Below are positions 5,533 to 12,466 of a stretch of DNA of 12,466 nt, piece by piece. Source of the stretch: Bryobacteraceae bacterium (lineage in GTDB: Bacteria > Acidobacteriota > Terriglobia > Bryobacterales > Bryobacteraceae); NCBI GenBank assembly GCA_019686145.1, contig JADGHK010000034.1, forward strand, positions 1 through 12,466. Direction: 5' to 3'. The notes below the pieces were generated by a model. That model searched no databases. It saw nothing but the letters and a program-made list of their open reading frames with translations, and was not told the origin of the DNA. Position 1 is the first letter of the stretch; each line of letters opens with the position of its first letter. A program made the position numbers and the translations under genes.

Positions 5533-7833
5533 ATGAATTGCCTTGTATCTGTCTTGTTCGTCGTACTTCTGTCCACATCCTGCGGACGAAGCATTTTCGC
5601 CGCAAAAGAAGCCTTGCTGGAGCGCGGAAACGAGCATTTCCGTGAGGGACGCTACGAAGATGCCGTTCTCCAGTACAGAAAGGCTCTGCAGAAAGATAGC
5701 CGGTACGGTGAAGCAGCTTACCGCCTTGCCTTGGCATACCTGAAGCTCGGCAAGGGAGCGGAAGCCTACCAGTCTCTCGTCCAGGCGGCAGAACTTTTGC
5801 CGGACCGGACGGACATCAAGGTTGAGCTCGCAGATCTGGCTCTGCGGTCTTATCTTGCAAACCCGCGATCGGCAGCAAGCGGGTTTTACGAAGTAGTCGA
5901 GAGGATCTCCCGGCAGTTGCTGGACTCGGATCCAGCCTCCTTTGACGGCCTGCGGCTGAAGGCCCACCTTGTGCTTCTCGATGGACGTCCAGCAGAAGCG
6001 GCCAGGCTCTTCGAGCAGGCGCACTCCATCAAACCTGAACGCGGGGATGTTGTGACGGGCCTCGTAGACAGCCTGATCCTCGCGGGGAACCCGGAGCAGG
6101 CCGAGAAAACCGCGAGGGACTTTCTGGCTACCAACCAGGGCGACCCGGCTCTTTTTGACGCCCTTCACCGCCACTACGTCAAAAACCGGCGTCTTGCCGA
6201 CGCAGATAAGGTACTGCTGACGAAGATGGAGCGATATCCCAAGGTGACGTTTTACCGGCTCCAGCTTGCGGAGCACTACTTGCGCACGAATCGCCGAGCC
6301 GAGGCGATCGACGTCATACAGGCGCTTCGGAGGGATCCCGGAGCAGCGAGAACGCTCCTCGAAGTCGGCGACTTCTGCCGGGAAATGGGAGAACATGACC
6401 AGGCGCTTGAAACGTATCGCGCAGGCATCACCGCGAATCCAAAAGATCAGCTGATTTACCAGAAGAGAATCGCCGAGCTTCTGCTCGAGCGGGGCAAGGA
6501 TAAGGAAGCTGCCACCTTGCTCGACAGTCTCATTCAACGGCATCCCGACGATTCCGACTTGCGCGCGGCCCGCGCCGCGCTGCGCCTCTCCGCACGCACA
6601 GCGTCCGAAATCGAACGCGGCATCTCCGAGTTCCAATCGCTCGTTGAGAAAGAGCCGAAGCGCGTTGAACTGCGCTACAAACTCGCGAAAGCCTACCGGC
6701 GCGCCGGGCGCGAAGCGGAAGCGCGAGAGCAACTCGAACTCGCCCTGAAAACGGAGCCTCAGCATGTTCCGTCCATGCGCGAGCTTGCTGACATCCTGCT
6801 CCGCTCCGGCGATAGCACAGGGGCGCTCCGTCTTGCGGAATCGATCCTGAAACAAGCGCCGGGAGACCCGGCGGCACGGCTTGTCCGTACAGCCGCCTGG
6901 GCGCTGCAGGGCCGCTATAACGAAATTCGCGCCGAGCTGGCGTCCCTCCGAAAGGAGTATCCGGGACTGCGGGAGGTGGAACTGCAAACGGCAATGCTTC
7001 ATTTGGCCGAGAAGCGTTATGCCGAGGCGGAGTCGATCCTGAAGCGGAACTACCTGATCGATTACGACCTGCGTTTCCTGCGCGGTCTGGCGCAACTCTA
7101 TCTCGCGCAGAAGCAGCCGCAGAAAGCTCTGGCCTTTGTCCGCGCGCAGCAGCCCCGGATGGAGGGACGGGAGGAGTACCAGTACCTCCTTGCCCGAACT
7201 GCCGTCGATGCGGGCGAGTATGCGGTGGCTTCCACGGTTTACCTGGACCTGTTGCGAAACGCGCCTGACTCCGCATTCCTGTTGCTCGAACTCGGCAGGC
7301 TCGAGCTGCTGCAGCTCAGGCGCGAGGCAGCGGTCGAGTATTTCCGAAAGGCAGAGAAGGTAATCCCCCAAAACAGCCGCATGCTCGCGGAGGTCGCATC
7401 GGCTTACGCGGATGCGGGCAGCATGCAGGATGCCATCCGAACTGCGCGTCAAAGCCTTGCCTTGGAGCCGGAAAACATCGGCTTAATGAACAACCTGGCC
7501 TATTGGATCGCCGAAGCCGGCGGCGATCTGGAAGAAGCTGAAAAGCTGACGCGTCAGGCGCTGCGCAAAGCACCGGATCATCCCGCCATTCTGGATACCG
7601 TTGCCTGGATTCACCTCAAGCGCGGCAGCCACAGCTCAGCCCTGCCGATCTTCGAGCGGCTGGTGAAGAATGAACCCGCCAATTCCGCGTTTCGCGTGCA
7701 TCTTGCGGCGGCATTGAAGGCGAACGGGCGTCCGCAAGAAGCGCAAGAAGAGCTGAGGGCAGCACTGCGCTTGAATCCGCATCCCCTCGTGCGAAGGCAA
7801 ATCGAGGAAACCCTAAACTCAACCCGGCATTAG
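5533..7833 (+). CDS. TPR-repeat lipoprotein resembling PEP-CTERM/exosortase-system PrsT
   Basis: The product is a long tandem-TPR scaffold, probably lipid-anchored in the envelope. The N-terminus is a hydrophobic signal ending in a weak lipobox (LSTSC, Cys17). TPR units run almost end to end from about residue 27 (ALLERGNEHFREGRYEDAV) to the C-terminus. The last section, with MNNLAYWIAEAGG (about 651-663) and ILDTVAWIHLKRG (about 686-698), is very like the conserved end of the PEP-CTERM system TPR lipoprotein family (PrsT). At 766 residues it is somewhat shorter than typical PrsT. A PEP-CTERM protein gene follows 128 nt downstream, which supports the link. The start is forced by an in-frame TGA immediately before the ATG; no good Shine-Dalgarno is present, and the n-region carries no Lys or Arg, unusual for a lipoprotein signal. 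No exosortase or EPS genes are in view. A general TPR lipoprotein is the alternative. Confidence 0.82.
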   Translation: MNCLVSVLFVVLLSTSCGRSIFAAKEALLERGNEHFREGRYEDAVLQYRKALQKDSRYGEAAYRLALAYLKLGKGAEAYQSLVQAAELLPDRTDIKVELADLALRSYLANPRSAASGFYEVVERISRQLLDSDPASFDGLRLKAHLVLLDGRPAEAARLFEQAHSIKPERGDVVTGLVDSLILAGNPEQAEKTARDFLATNQGDPALFDALHRHYVKNRRLADADKVLLTKMERYPKVTFYRLQLAEHYLRTNRRAEAIDVIQALRRDPGAARTLLEVGDFCREMGEHDQALETYRAGITANPKDQLIYQKRIAELLLERGKDKEAATLLDSLIQRHPDDSDLRAARAALRLSARTASEIERGISEFQSLVEKEPKRVELRYKLAKAYRRAGREAEAREQLELALKTEPQHVPSMRELADILLRSGDSTGALRLAESILKQAPGDPAARLVRTAAWALQGRYNEIRAELASLRKEYPGLREVELQTAMLHLAEKRYAEAESILKRNYLIDYDLRFLRGLAQLYLAQKQPQKALAFVRAQQPRMEGREEYQYLLARTAVDAGEYAVASTVYLDLLRNAPDSAFLLLELGRLELLQLRREAAVEYFRKAEKVIPQNSRMLAEVASAYADAGSMQDAIRTARQSLALEPENIGLMNNLAYWIAEAGGDLEEAEKLTRQALRKAPDHPAILDTVAWIHLKRGSHSSALPIFERLVKNEPANSAFRVHLAAALKANGRPQEAQEELRAALRLNPHPLVRRQIEETLNSTRH

Positions 7834-7961
7834 TACCATTACCACAGGTTGTTTCCCTTGCAGATATCTCCTGTTAGCATGAGCTTACGTTGGGTCTTTT
7901 ACTGTAACCGCTTGTGGAGGATCACCTTAGCTACGGTCGGTTTATGAGGCTTAAGTAGAAT

Positions 7962-8780
7962 ATGAAACTGAAACAACTGCAACTCCTCGGCTTGTACTTG
8001 CTGTGCGCCGGAATCAGCGTCGCTGCGCCAATCCCGGTTGATGCTCTTGGTCTCGCGCGCACTGTCGTTGTTACCACGGCAGGAGGCTATCCCATCAACA
8101 TATCCAATGTCGGGAGAGGCGGCGGCTACGCGGGCAGCGTTGCCGGAACGGAAACCATTCTCTGGTGCGTCGATTCGCAGTTAGACGTCAATTCCGGTAC
8201 GAACAACTACCTGGCCAATGTTGTCCGAGTGAGCGACATTGGAAATCCGGACTACGATGGTTACGTCAGATACGACGGCGTAACTGGCAGTGGTACGAGA
8301 AAGGGTAACGAGTGGATCGTCAACCTCGGCTCTGCCTACAACGTCGCTTCAGCCCGGTACCAGATGGCGGCGTGGCTTGTGTCCCAGTATACGGGCATGC
8401 CCAATGGTCCGTCCGCCGACGATGCTCGAAATCGGGCCATCCAGAGGGCGATCTGGAGGGTCATGCTGAACGAGTCGCGGGTGTTTGATCCCGATGTGCT
8501 CACCGGAGATATCTCTACTGGCTCTGTGAGCGGAAGCTGGATTCAGGACGCCGTCAACTTCCTGTCTGCCGGAAACTACGGAAACTTCTTCGACAACTGG
8601 GCCGTGGTGAGCGGCGGCGTCCAAGTCGACGGCGATTTCAAGTTCTTAGGCGGGAAGCAGACTTTCCTGGTTCAACTTCAGCCGGTCCCCGAGCCTCACT
8701 TTTACGGGCTCCTGGCCGCGGGTTTAATCGGGTTGCTGTATTATCACAGGCGTAACCGCCTCCCGCAAGCAATTCGATAA
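7962..8780 (+). CDS. PEP-CTERM surface protein with thioester-domain-like motifs
   Basis: This is an exported protein of 272 residues. It has a signal peptide (MKLKQLQLLG, cleavage probably near SVAAP, residue 22) and a classic C-terminal sorting tag: VPEP (242-245), a hydrophobic segment GLLAAGLIGLLYY (249-261) and basic HRRNR (262-266). The tag implies processing by an exosortase encoded elsewhere. The body (about 66-175) contains LWCVD (68-71, Cys69), YQMAAWLVSQY (133-143) and AIQRAIW (159-165, Gln161). These resemble the conserved Cys motif and 'T-Q-x-A-I/V-W' motif of bacterial thioester adhesin domains. A later QTFLV (Gln233) could supply the thioester glutamine. Cys69 is the only Cys outside the signal peptide. 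GAGG at 7946-7949 is a weak ribosome site 12 nt before the ATG. The gene follows the PrsT-like gene and converges with the GH106-like gene, with 4 nt between stops. Confidence 0.88.
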   Translation: MKLKQLQLLGLYLLCAGISVAAPIPVDALGLARTVVVTTAGGYPINISNVGRGGGYAGSVAGTETILWCVDSQLDVNSGTNNYLANVVRVSDIGNPDYDGYVRYDGVTGSGTRKGNEWIVNLGSAYNVASARYQMAAWLVSQYTGMPNGPSADDARNRAIQRAIWRVMLNESRVFDPDVLTGDISTGSVSGSWIQDAVNFLSAGNYGNFFDNWAVVSGGVQVDGDFKFLGGKQTFLVQLQPVPEPHFYGLLAAGLIGLLYYHRRNRLPQAIR

Positions 8781-8784
8781 CTCG

Positions 8785-11553
8785 TCATCGTGGGCCCGGT
8801 GCAGCTATGATGCGAACCGGGCCCAGCAATCCCGCCGGCACAAGCCGAATCTGATCCATGTCCTGAGGCTGAAACCGGACGCCATACCGAAGGTTCAGCA
8901 GTCTGTAGTCCGGCAACGGCCTGCCTGCCATGTGGTTCACGGCCACGTTCGCCACAACGATCTTCAAGCGGTTCGAGCCGGGTTTTAAGTGTCCGGTAAT
9001 ATCCAGCGAATAGGGCGGGCACCAGACGGATCCTGCCCGAACGCCATTGACGTAAATCACAGCAGCATCCCGGACAGGCCCATCCACCCAGGCTCTCATA
9101 CCAGCCTTCGGTTCGGGTCCGGTAACAGGCTTTCCTTCCCCGAAGTCGATCCTGACTCGCTGCCCTGGCTTCAATAAATCGGCAGGTATGTTTACCTCCT
9201 TCTCGTAACTTGCAGTGCCCGAGTAATAACGAGTCCGAATATCTTCGGTCCAGGACTTCAGCTCCTCCATCCTGGTTTTGTGCCCGTTTCCGTCGAACGT
9301 GACATCCCAGCCGGTGCTGATGTCGATCGGACTGCCGTCCTCACGACCAGGCGAGGGCGTCGTACGGCGGGAGTCCTTTGAGAAGACGACTACCTTGGAC
9401 TCATAAGGTTCCAACTCGAGATCCAGCGCCACACCGGACGCCGTTTGAGTCAGAGGCAAGGCGGCCTCGATGCTGCCCGTGATCGGATCCCACCACTCGG
9501 GCATCAACCCTGACACCCGAAACGTCGCCTTGACTCTTTGCCGGATGTTACTGGTATTTGCGACGAAGTAGATCTGGGCGAAGTCCGTGGTGCGCCGGAT
9601 GAAACCGATCCCGGCAACCCGCGGCTCCAGTCGAAGATCCGGCGGCAGCAGTTTTTGCAGGACTTCGCCCAGGCTCTCTTCCTGCGGGACGACGTGTCCC
9701 CGCGCTTCGGGCGATGCGAACAGGTGCTCCACGATTGCCGCCACTTCCGCTTTCTCCTCACGCGTTGTGGTAAACCCGGGCGGCGCGGAAGGCGTCCGGC
9801 GTGTGGCGACCAGGATACCACCGCCGCGCACGAACTGCTCGAGCTTCCTGAGCGTCGAGAGAGGCATCAGCTCAACACCGGGCAGAACGACAACTCTGTA
9901 CGGGTTCCCGCCGAGCAGGAGGCAATCCTTCTCGACGCGCCCCACCTGTTCGAGCGACCGGTCATCGAAGAAATCAACTCCGTAGCCGCTCTCCAGGATC
10001 TGCGCGATCACTTTAGGGCCAACGTGTTCCCGCAGCGCTTCGATCATGTGGACACGGCCGGCAGTAAAGTGCGACCATGCATCGCTATTCGGCAGATAAA
10101 GCGCAACGTCGTTGGCGGGCCTTCCCTGCCTCAGAAGGAAGCTGACGCGCTGAAGGTACCGCGCGAGATCGGGCATAACGATCCACCACGGATTCTGATG
10201 ATTGAACACTCCGGCTGCGTAGAACCGCCATCCTGGATACTCAACTCCTTCCGGAGTGTACGGCCAGCCGTGTCCGATGAGCTGGTTGATGCCTTGCAAA
10301 AAGTGCAGATCCGCTTCCGCCTTCACGTCGATGGGAGTTGCGCGGAAAGAGGGGGAATGCAGCCACGTCCAGGTCTCAGAAGAGGTGACGGGCCTTCCGT
10401 AGAGGTGGCTCGCAGACGAGGCCCACCGGGAGGCACGGACGACCTTCCAATGATGCCCCTCTCCTTCGGGCAGGTCTGCATAGAAGTTGCTTGATATGGT
10501 TGCGGGAGGAATGCCGTAGCCTTGAATGCGGAAGAGCGTCCCCTTCTCTTTCGCCCAGCGTTGCATGAGCGCGAGGAAACGTTCTTCCAGGAGCTCGGTG
10601 AGCGTCTTGCCCCAATCGTGACGGATGCCCGCGGTGGCGGGGCCGATATTCGTGACAAGCGCTGGCAGATACGGCTTCAAGTCATACCCGCGCCGCTTTC
10701 GGAATTCCTCGAGCAGATCCGGCGTCCAATCGGACCCAAAGACTTCCAGGCTGTCGCAAAAGATCGCGTACGGGGGATTGGGGCCGAGCGCCTTCAGCAG
10801 GGGCTCGCCGACCGTCTTAAGGTAATGGTTCACGGCGTCCCGGTCATAATGATTCAGGACGAAACCCTCCGCCCCGACCGACGGTCTTTTCACCATCATT
10901 CCGGTCCGGCTCGAGATGAAGAAGAGGATTGTGTCAAAGGAGCCGCTCTCGCTCAGCCACAGGATGTCGCCTTTTGGCGGTTCAATCTCCCGCAACGTAT
11001 CCGGGACGATTTCCCCGCCCCGCTTCCATGCTCCGAAGATCGCAATCAACTGCTCTCCGTTCGCCAGGTTTGGGAGCGGGACTCGCCTCGATCGCGGATC
11101 GACTTTCGTTTGTTCGAACCGCAGCTTTCCTGCTGCTTGCGTGATCGAAATCGATGGTCCTCCGTAAGGCCAGCCGCTGCCGAGCGTCAGATCCATGCGC
11201 ATGCCGAGCTCGCGCGCCTTTTCTGAAGTGAAGCGGAGCGCCTCGAGGAATTCGCCGGAAAGAAACGGAAGGTTCCGAAAATTCTTTGTCGGGTCATCGA
11301 GCGCCAACGGATAGACCGGCTGCACTTCAAACCCGCCGATTCCTCCTTCTTTCATGAGCCGCATCTCGCGCTCGATGCCTTCCTTCGTCACCGACGGGCC
11401 AAACCACCACCAGCGCATCATGATGCGTGCTTCAGGCGGCGGCTCCCGGAAAGCCCGCCGCAACTCGCCAATATTCGAAGGCCCGGCGCAAAACCCGTCG
11501 GCCCCGACGAAAAGGAGCAGGCAGCAGAAGAGAAAGCAGCGAAGCGGAGGCAT
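8785..11553 (-). CDS. Secreted GH106-like glycoside hydrolase (alpha-L-rhamnosidase family)
   Basis: The enzyme is predicted to remove sugars, by family precedent alpha-L-rhamnose, from plant or microbial polysaccharides outside the cytoplasm. The 922 residues begin with a signal peptide (MPPLRCFLFCCLLLFVGADG). The N-terminal motif RWWWFGP then GIEREMRLMKEGGIGGFEVQP (47-79) is characteristic of GH106-type proteins. LTLGSGWPYGG (122-132), FCDSLEVFGSDWT (265-277) and SSETWTW (391-397) give acidic residues, including Asp267, Glu270 and Glu393, in places expected for sugar binding or catalysis. The C-terminal part (about 725-922) looks like a beta-sandwich, galactose-binding-like domain (YYSGTASYEKE, VIYVNG, LKPGSNRL). 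Characterised GH106 enzymes are often longer, so an accessory domain may be absent. There is no clear Shine-Dalgarno. It lies 182 nt downstream of the FecR-like gene on the same strand. Exact substrate unknown. Confidence 0.86.
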   Translation of the reverse strand: MPPLRCFLFCCLLLFVGADGFCAGPSNIGELRRAFREPPPEARIMMRWWWFGPSVTKEGIEREMRLMKEGGIGGFEVQPVYPLALDDPTKNFRNLPFLSGEFLEALRFTSEKARELGMRMDLTLGSGWPYGGPSISITQAAGKLRFEQTKVDPRSRRVPLPNLANGEQLIAIFGAWKRGGEIVPDTLREIEPPKGDILWLSESGSFDTILFFISSRTGMMVKRPSVGAEGFVLNHYDRDAVNHYLKTVGEPLLKALGPNPPYAIFCDSLEVFGSDWTPDLLEEFRKRRGYDLKPYLPALVTNIGPATAGIRHDWGKTLTELLEERFLALMQRWAKEKGTLFRIQGYGIPPATISSNFYADLPEGEGHHWKVVRASRWASSASHLYGRPVTSSETWTWLHSPSFRATPIDVKAEADLHFLQGINQLIGHGWPYTPEGVEYPGWRFYAAGVFNHQNPWWIVMPDLARYLQRVSFLLRQGRPANDVALYLPNSDAWSHFTAGRVHMIEALREHVGPKVIAQILESGYGVDFFDDRSLEQVGRVEKDCLLLGGNPYRVVVLPGVELMPLSTLRKLEQFVRGGGILVATRRTPSAPPGFTTTREEKAEVAAIVEHLFASPEARGHVVPQEESLGEVLQKLLPPDLRLEPRVAGIGFIRRTTDFAQIYFVANTSNIRQRVKATFRVSGLMPEWWDPITGSIEAALPLTQTASGVALDLELEPYESKVVVFSKDSRRTTPSPGREDGSPIDISTGWDVTFDGNGHKTRMEELKSWTEDIRTRYYSGTASYEKEVNIPADLLKPGQRVRIDFGEGKPVTGPEPKAGMRAWVDGPVRDAAVIYVNGVRAGSVWCPPYSLDITGHLKPGSNRLKIVVANVAVNHMAGRPLPDYRLLNLRYGVRFQPQDMDQIRLVPAGLLGPVRIIAAPGPR

Positions 11554-11613
11554 AGCCTACATTATTGACAGAATTTCGTGCAACGATGAGGCGGAACAGC
11601 GGGCGAGGTTGGC

Positions 11614-11650
11614 CTCCCAGGCACGCGGCGTGGGAGCGATGGAAGCTCCC
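11614..11650. repeat. Overlapping, mutually exclusive inverted repeats
   Basis: CTCCCA (11614-11619) pairs perfectly with TGGGAG (11631-11636), and GGGAGC (11632-11637) pairs perfectly with GCTCCC (11645-11650). The middle segment can join only one partner at a time, so two alternative hairpins are possible. They lie between the FecR-like gene and the GH106-like gene, about 60-100 nt before the latter's start. No T-tract follows on the minus strand. Possible roles are an attenuator-like leader, a REP-type element, or none. Confidence 0.35.
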
Positions 11651-11703
11651 CTACATTGAGCACGTGCCGCGTGAGAGAGGCGAGGCGGATCGAGACAATG
11701 CCG

Positions 11704-11725
11704 GGCCGGTTCGCGTGAGCCGGCT
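11704..11725. terminator. Hairpin just after the FecR-like gene stop
   Basis: GGCCGGTTC (11704-11712) and GAGCCGGCT (11717-11725) form a near-perfect stem around GCGT, beginning 10 nt past the minus-strand TAG. Read on the plus strand the two imperfect positions are G-U wobbles; on the minus strand they become mismatches, leaving a 5-bp GC core plus two pairs. No T-run follows. It is a plausible but weak end signal for the FecR-like gene. Confidence 0.3.
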
Positions 11726-11735
11726 GCGTAAAGGG

Positions 11736-12466
11736 CTATCGGGACCGGCCTCCGCCAGCCGAAGCGCCCCGGCTTACGCCGCCGCCCCGTGAAGCGACCG
11801 CGCCAACAGCACTCGCGGCAGGAGCGCCGTGCGCCGAAGCGCCGGATACCATAGGCCCGACGCCGCGGGGGGCCGTTGGATACCCGCCTACGGGGTCGAA
11901 ACCGCGCGGGATACTGCTGAAGCCGCCAGGGTGGATAAGCACAGGCGGAGGCGGAGCGTAGACCTGGTGGACCGAACCAGGAGCGTAGTAGGCGAAGCCA
12001 AACGGACTGTAGATGACTCCCGACCTCGGAATGTAAGTGAACATCCCGTAGTACGGGTTCCAATGCCATCCACCTCGCATCAAGCGCAAGCCCGATTTCG
12101 ACAAACTGCGGGCTGCCGACGCATTGGCCATAGCAATCGCCTGGGACCGCCGCTTCGCCCAACGATAGAGAGAATCGCCGATTTCGGTGTCGAACTTTTC
12201 AGTCCCGGTACTCTTACCGTCGAGCGCCAGCATGCGCGCCTCCTTCACGATGACATTCTCGCCAGCGATCGCGACGGCGGCCTGACCGTCGTATACCTTC
12301 AACAGCGCGGGGTTCGTGTCAATACGATAGACGCCCCGCTTGAGCACCTCGACAGACGTGTCGTTATAGACCAGCGTCACGCGGTTGTCCTCAAGGATCT
12401 CAGCCGCCTCTACGAGGACGGATCCTTCGAGGATCGCTACCCGGGTGTCGGCCAAGCGGGTCGAAA
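11736..12466 (-). CDS. FecR-like envelope protein, N-terminus beyond the window (partial)
   Basis: The frame is open to the window edge, so the TTG at 12455 need not be the start; the upstream residues S-T-R run into the visible part, and I treat the gene as truncated. Visible beta-rich repeats such as VAILEGSVLVEAAEI, VEVLKRGVYRID and LLKVYDGQAAVAI resemble FecR-type ligand-sensing or envelope proteins of Acidobacteriota. Next come EKFDTEIGDSLYRWAKRRSQAIAMAN and an aromatic block WHWNPYYGMFTYIP, then YSPFGFAYYAP. The last 70 residues or so are Pro, Gly, Ser, Ala and Arg rich and probably disordered, ending GGGRSR. The gene precedes the GH106-like gene on the same strand with a 182-nt gap containing hairpins, so co-transcription is uncertain. 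No sigma or anti-sigma partner is in view. Function unknown; the FecR label is from recall of similar proteins. Confidence 0.6.
   Translation of the reverse strand, partial: STRLADTRVAILEGSVLVEAAEILEDNRVTLVYNDTSVEVLKRGVYRIDTNPALLKVYDGQAAVAIAGENVIVKEARMLALDGKSTGTEKFDTEIGDSLYRWAKRRSQAIAMANASAARSLSKSGLRLMRGGWHWNPYYGMFTYIPRSGVIYSPFGFAYYAPGSVHQVYAPPPPVLIHPGGFSSIPRGFDPVGGYPTAPRGVGPMVSGASAHGAPAASAVGAVASRGGGVSRGASAGGGRSR

Noticed and set aside
5179..7452. 757-residue open frame on the minus strand opposite the TPR lipoprotein gene
   Set aside because: It is the mirror of a high-GC gene with strong codon bias. The product has no recognisable motif, it overlaps two well-supported genes, and the TPR reading is unmistakable.
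7832..7839. AGTACCAT octamer shared with 5480-5487 in the preceding intergenic gap
   Set aside because: The identity does not extend beyond 8 bases and a chance match of this length between two such gaps is quite likely.
7847..7862. Possible sigma-54 (-24/-12) promoter upstream of the PEP-CTERM gene (GG ... TTGCA)
   Set aside because: The GG-to-GC spacing is 13 rather than the strict 12, and the -24 box lacks the TGGCAC core.
9538..10494. 318-residue plus-strand open frame within the GH106-like gene
   Set aside because: It lies wholly opposite a clear glycoside hydrolase and shows no family motif.
11557..12162. 201-residue minus-strand open frame overlapping the FecR-like gene in another frame
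   Set aside because: Arg/Pro-rich composition without motifs, while the overlapping FecR-like frame gives a coherent protein.

Overview
The window looks like a chromosomal segment from a GC-rich, Gram-negative-type bacterium. The best guess is an Acidobacteriota of the Solibacter/Bryobacter kind. That is an inference from the combination of Tat-exported sulfatases, a GH106-type glycosidase, a PEP-CTERM protein next to a TPR lipoprotein, and a FecR-like protein with an aromatic 'WNPYYGMFTYIP' tail. No rRNA, tRNA, CRISPR array, transposase or phage gene was seen.

Layout from left to right. (1) Positions 1-2875, plus strand: the last codons of an upstream gene, probably another sulfatase, then two complete cysteine-type, Tat-exported sulfatases in one tight operon. 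(2) Positions 2876-3049: intergenic, with a GC-rich hairpin and a consensus -10 box. (3) Positions 3050-4499: two different L,D-transpeptidase-type cell-wall enzymes facing each other, stop codons 4 nt apart. (4) Positions 4500-4858: intergenic and divergent. (5) Positions 4859-8780, plus strand: a small DisA_N-type diadenylate cyclase (c-di-AMP synthase) with an altered RHR motif, a large TPR lipoprotein resembling the PrsT family of exosortase systems, and a PEP-CTERM surface protein carrying Cys and Gln motifs like those of thioester adhesin domains. (6) Positions 8785-12466, minus strand: a GH106-like (alpha-L-rhamnosidase family) secreted glycosidase and, upstream of it, a FecR-like envelope protein cut by the window edge.

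Common theme: nearly every product is exported or acts on the envelope. The sulfatases and the GH106 enzyme fit scavenging of sulfated or rhamnose-containing polysaccharides. The L,D-transpeptidases, c-di-AMP cyclase, TPR lipoprotein and PEP-CTERM protein fit peptidoglycan and surface maintenance. The most interesting points are the thioester-like PEP-CTERM protein and the unusual c-di-AMP cyclase beside cell-wall cross-linking genes. I did not find a clearly new multi-gene defence or mobile system.
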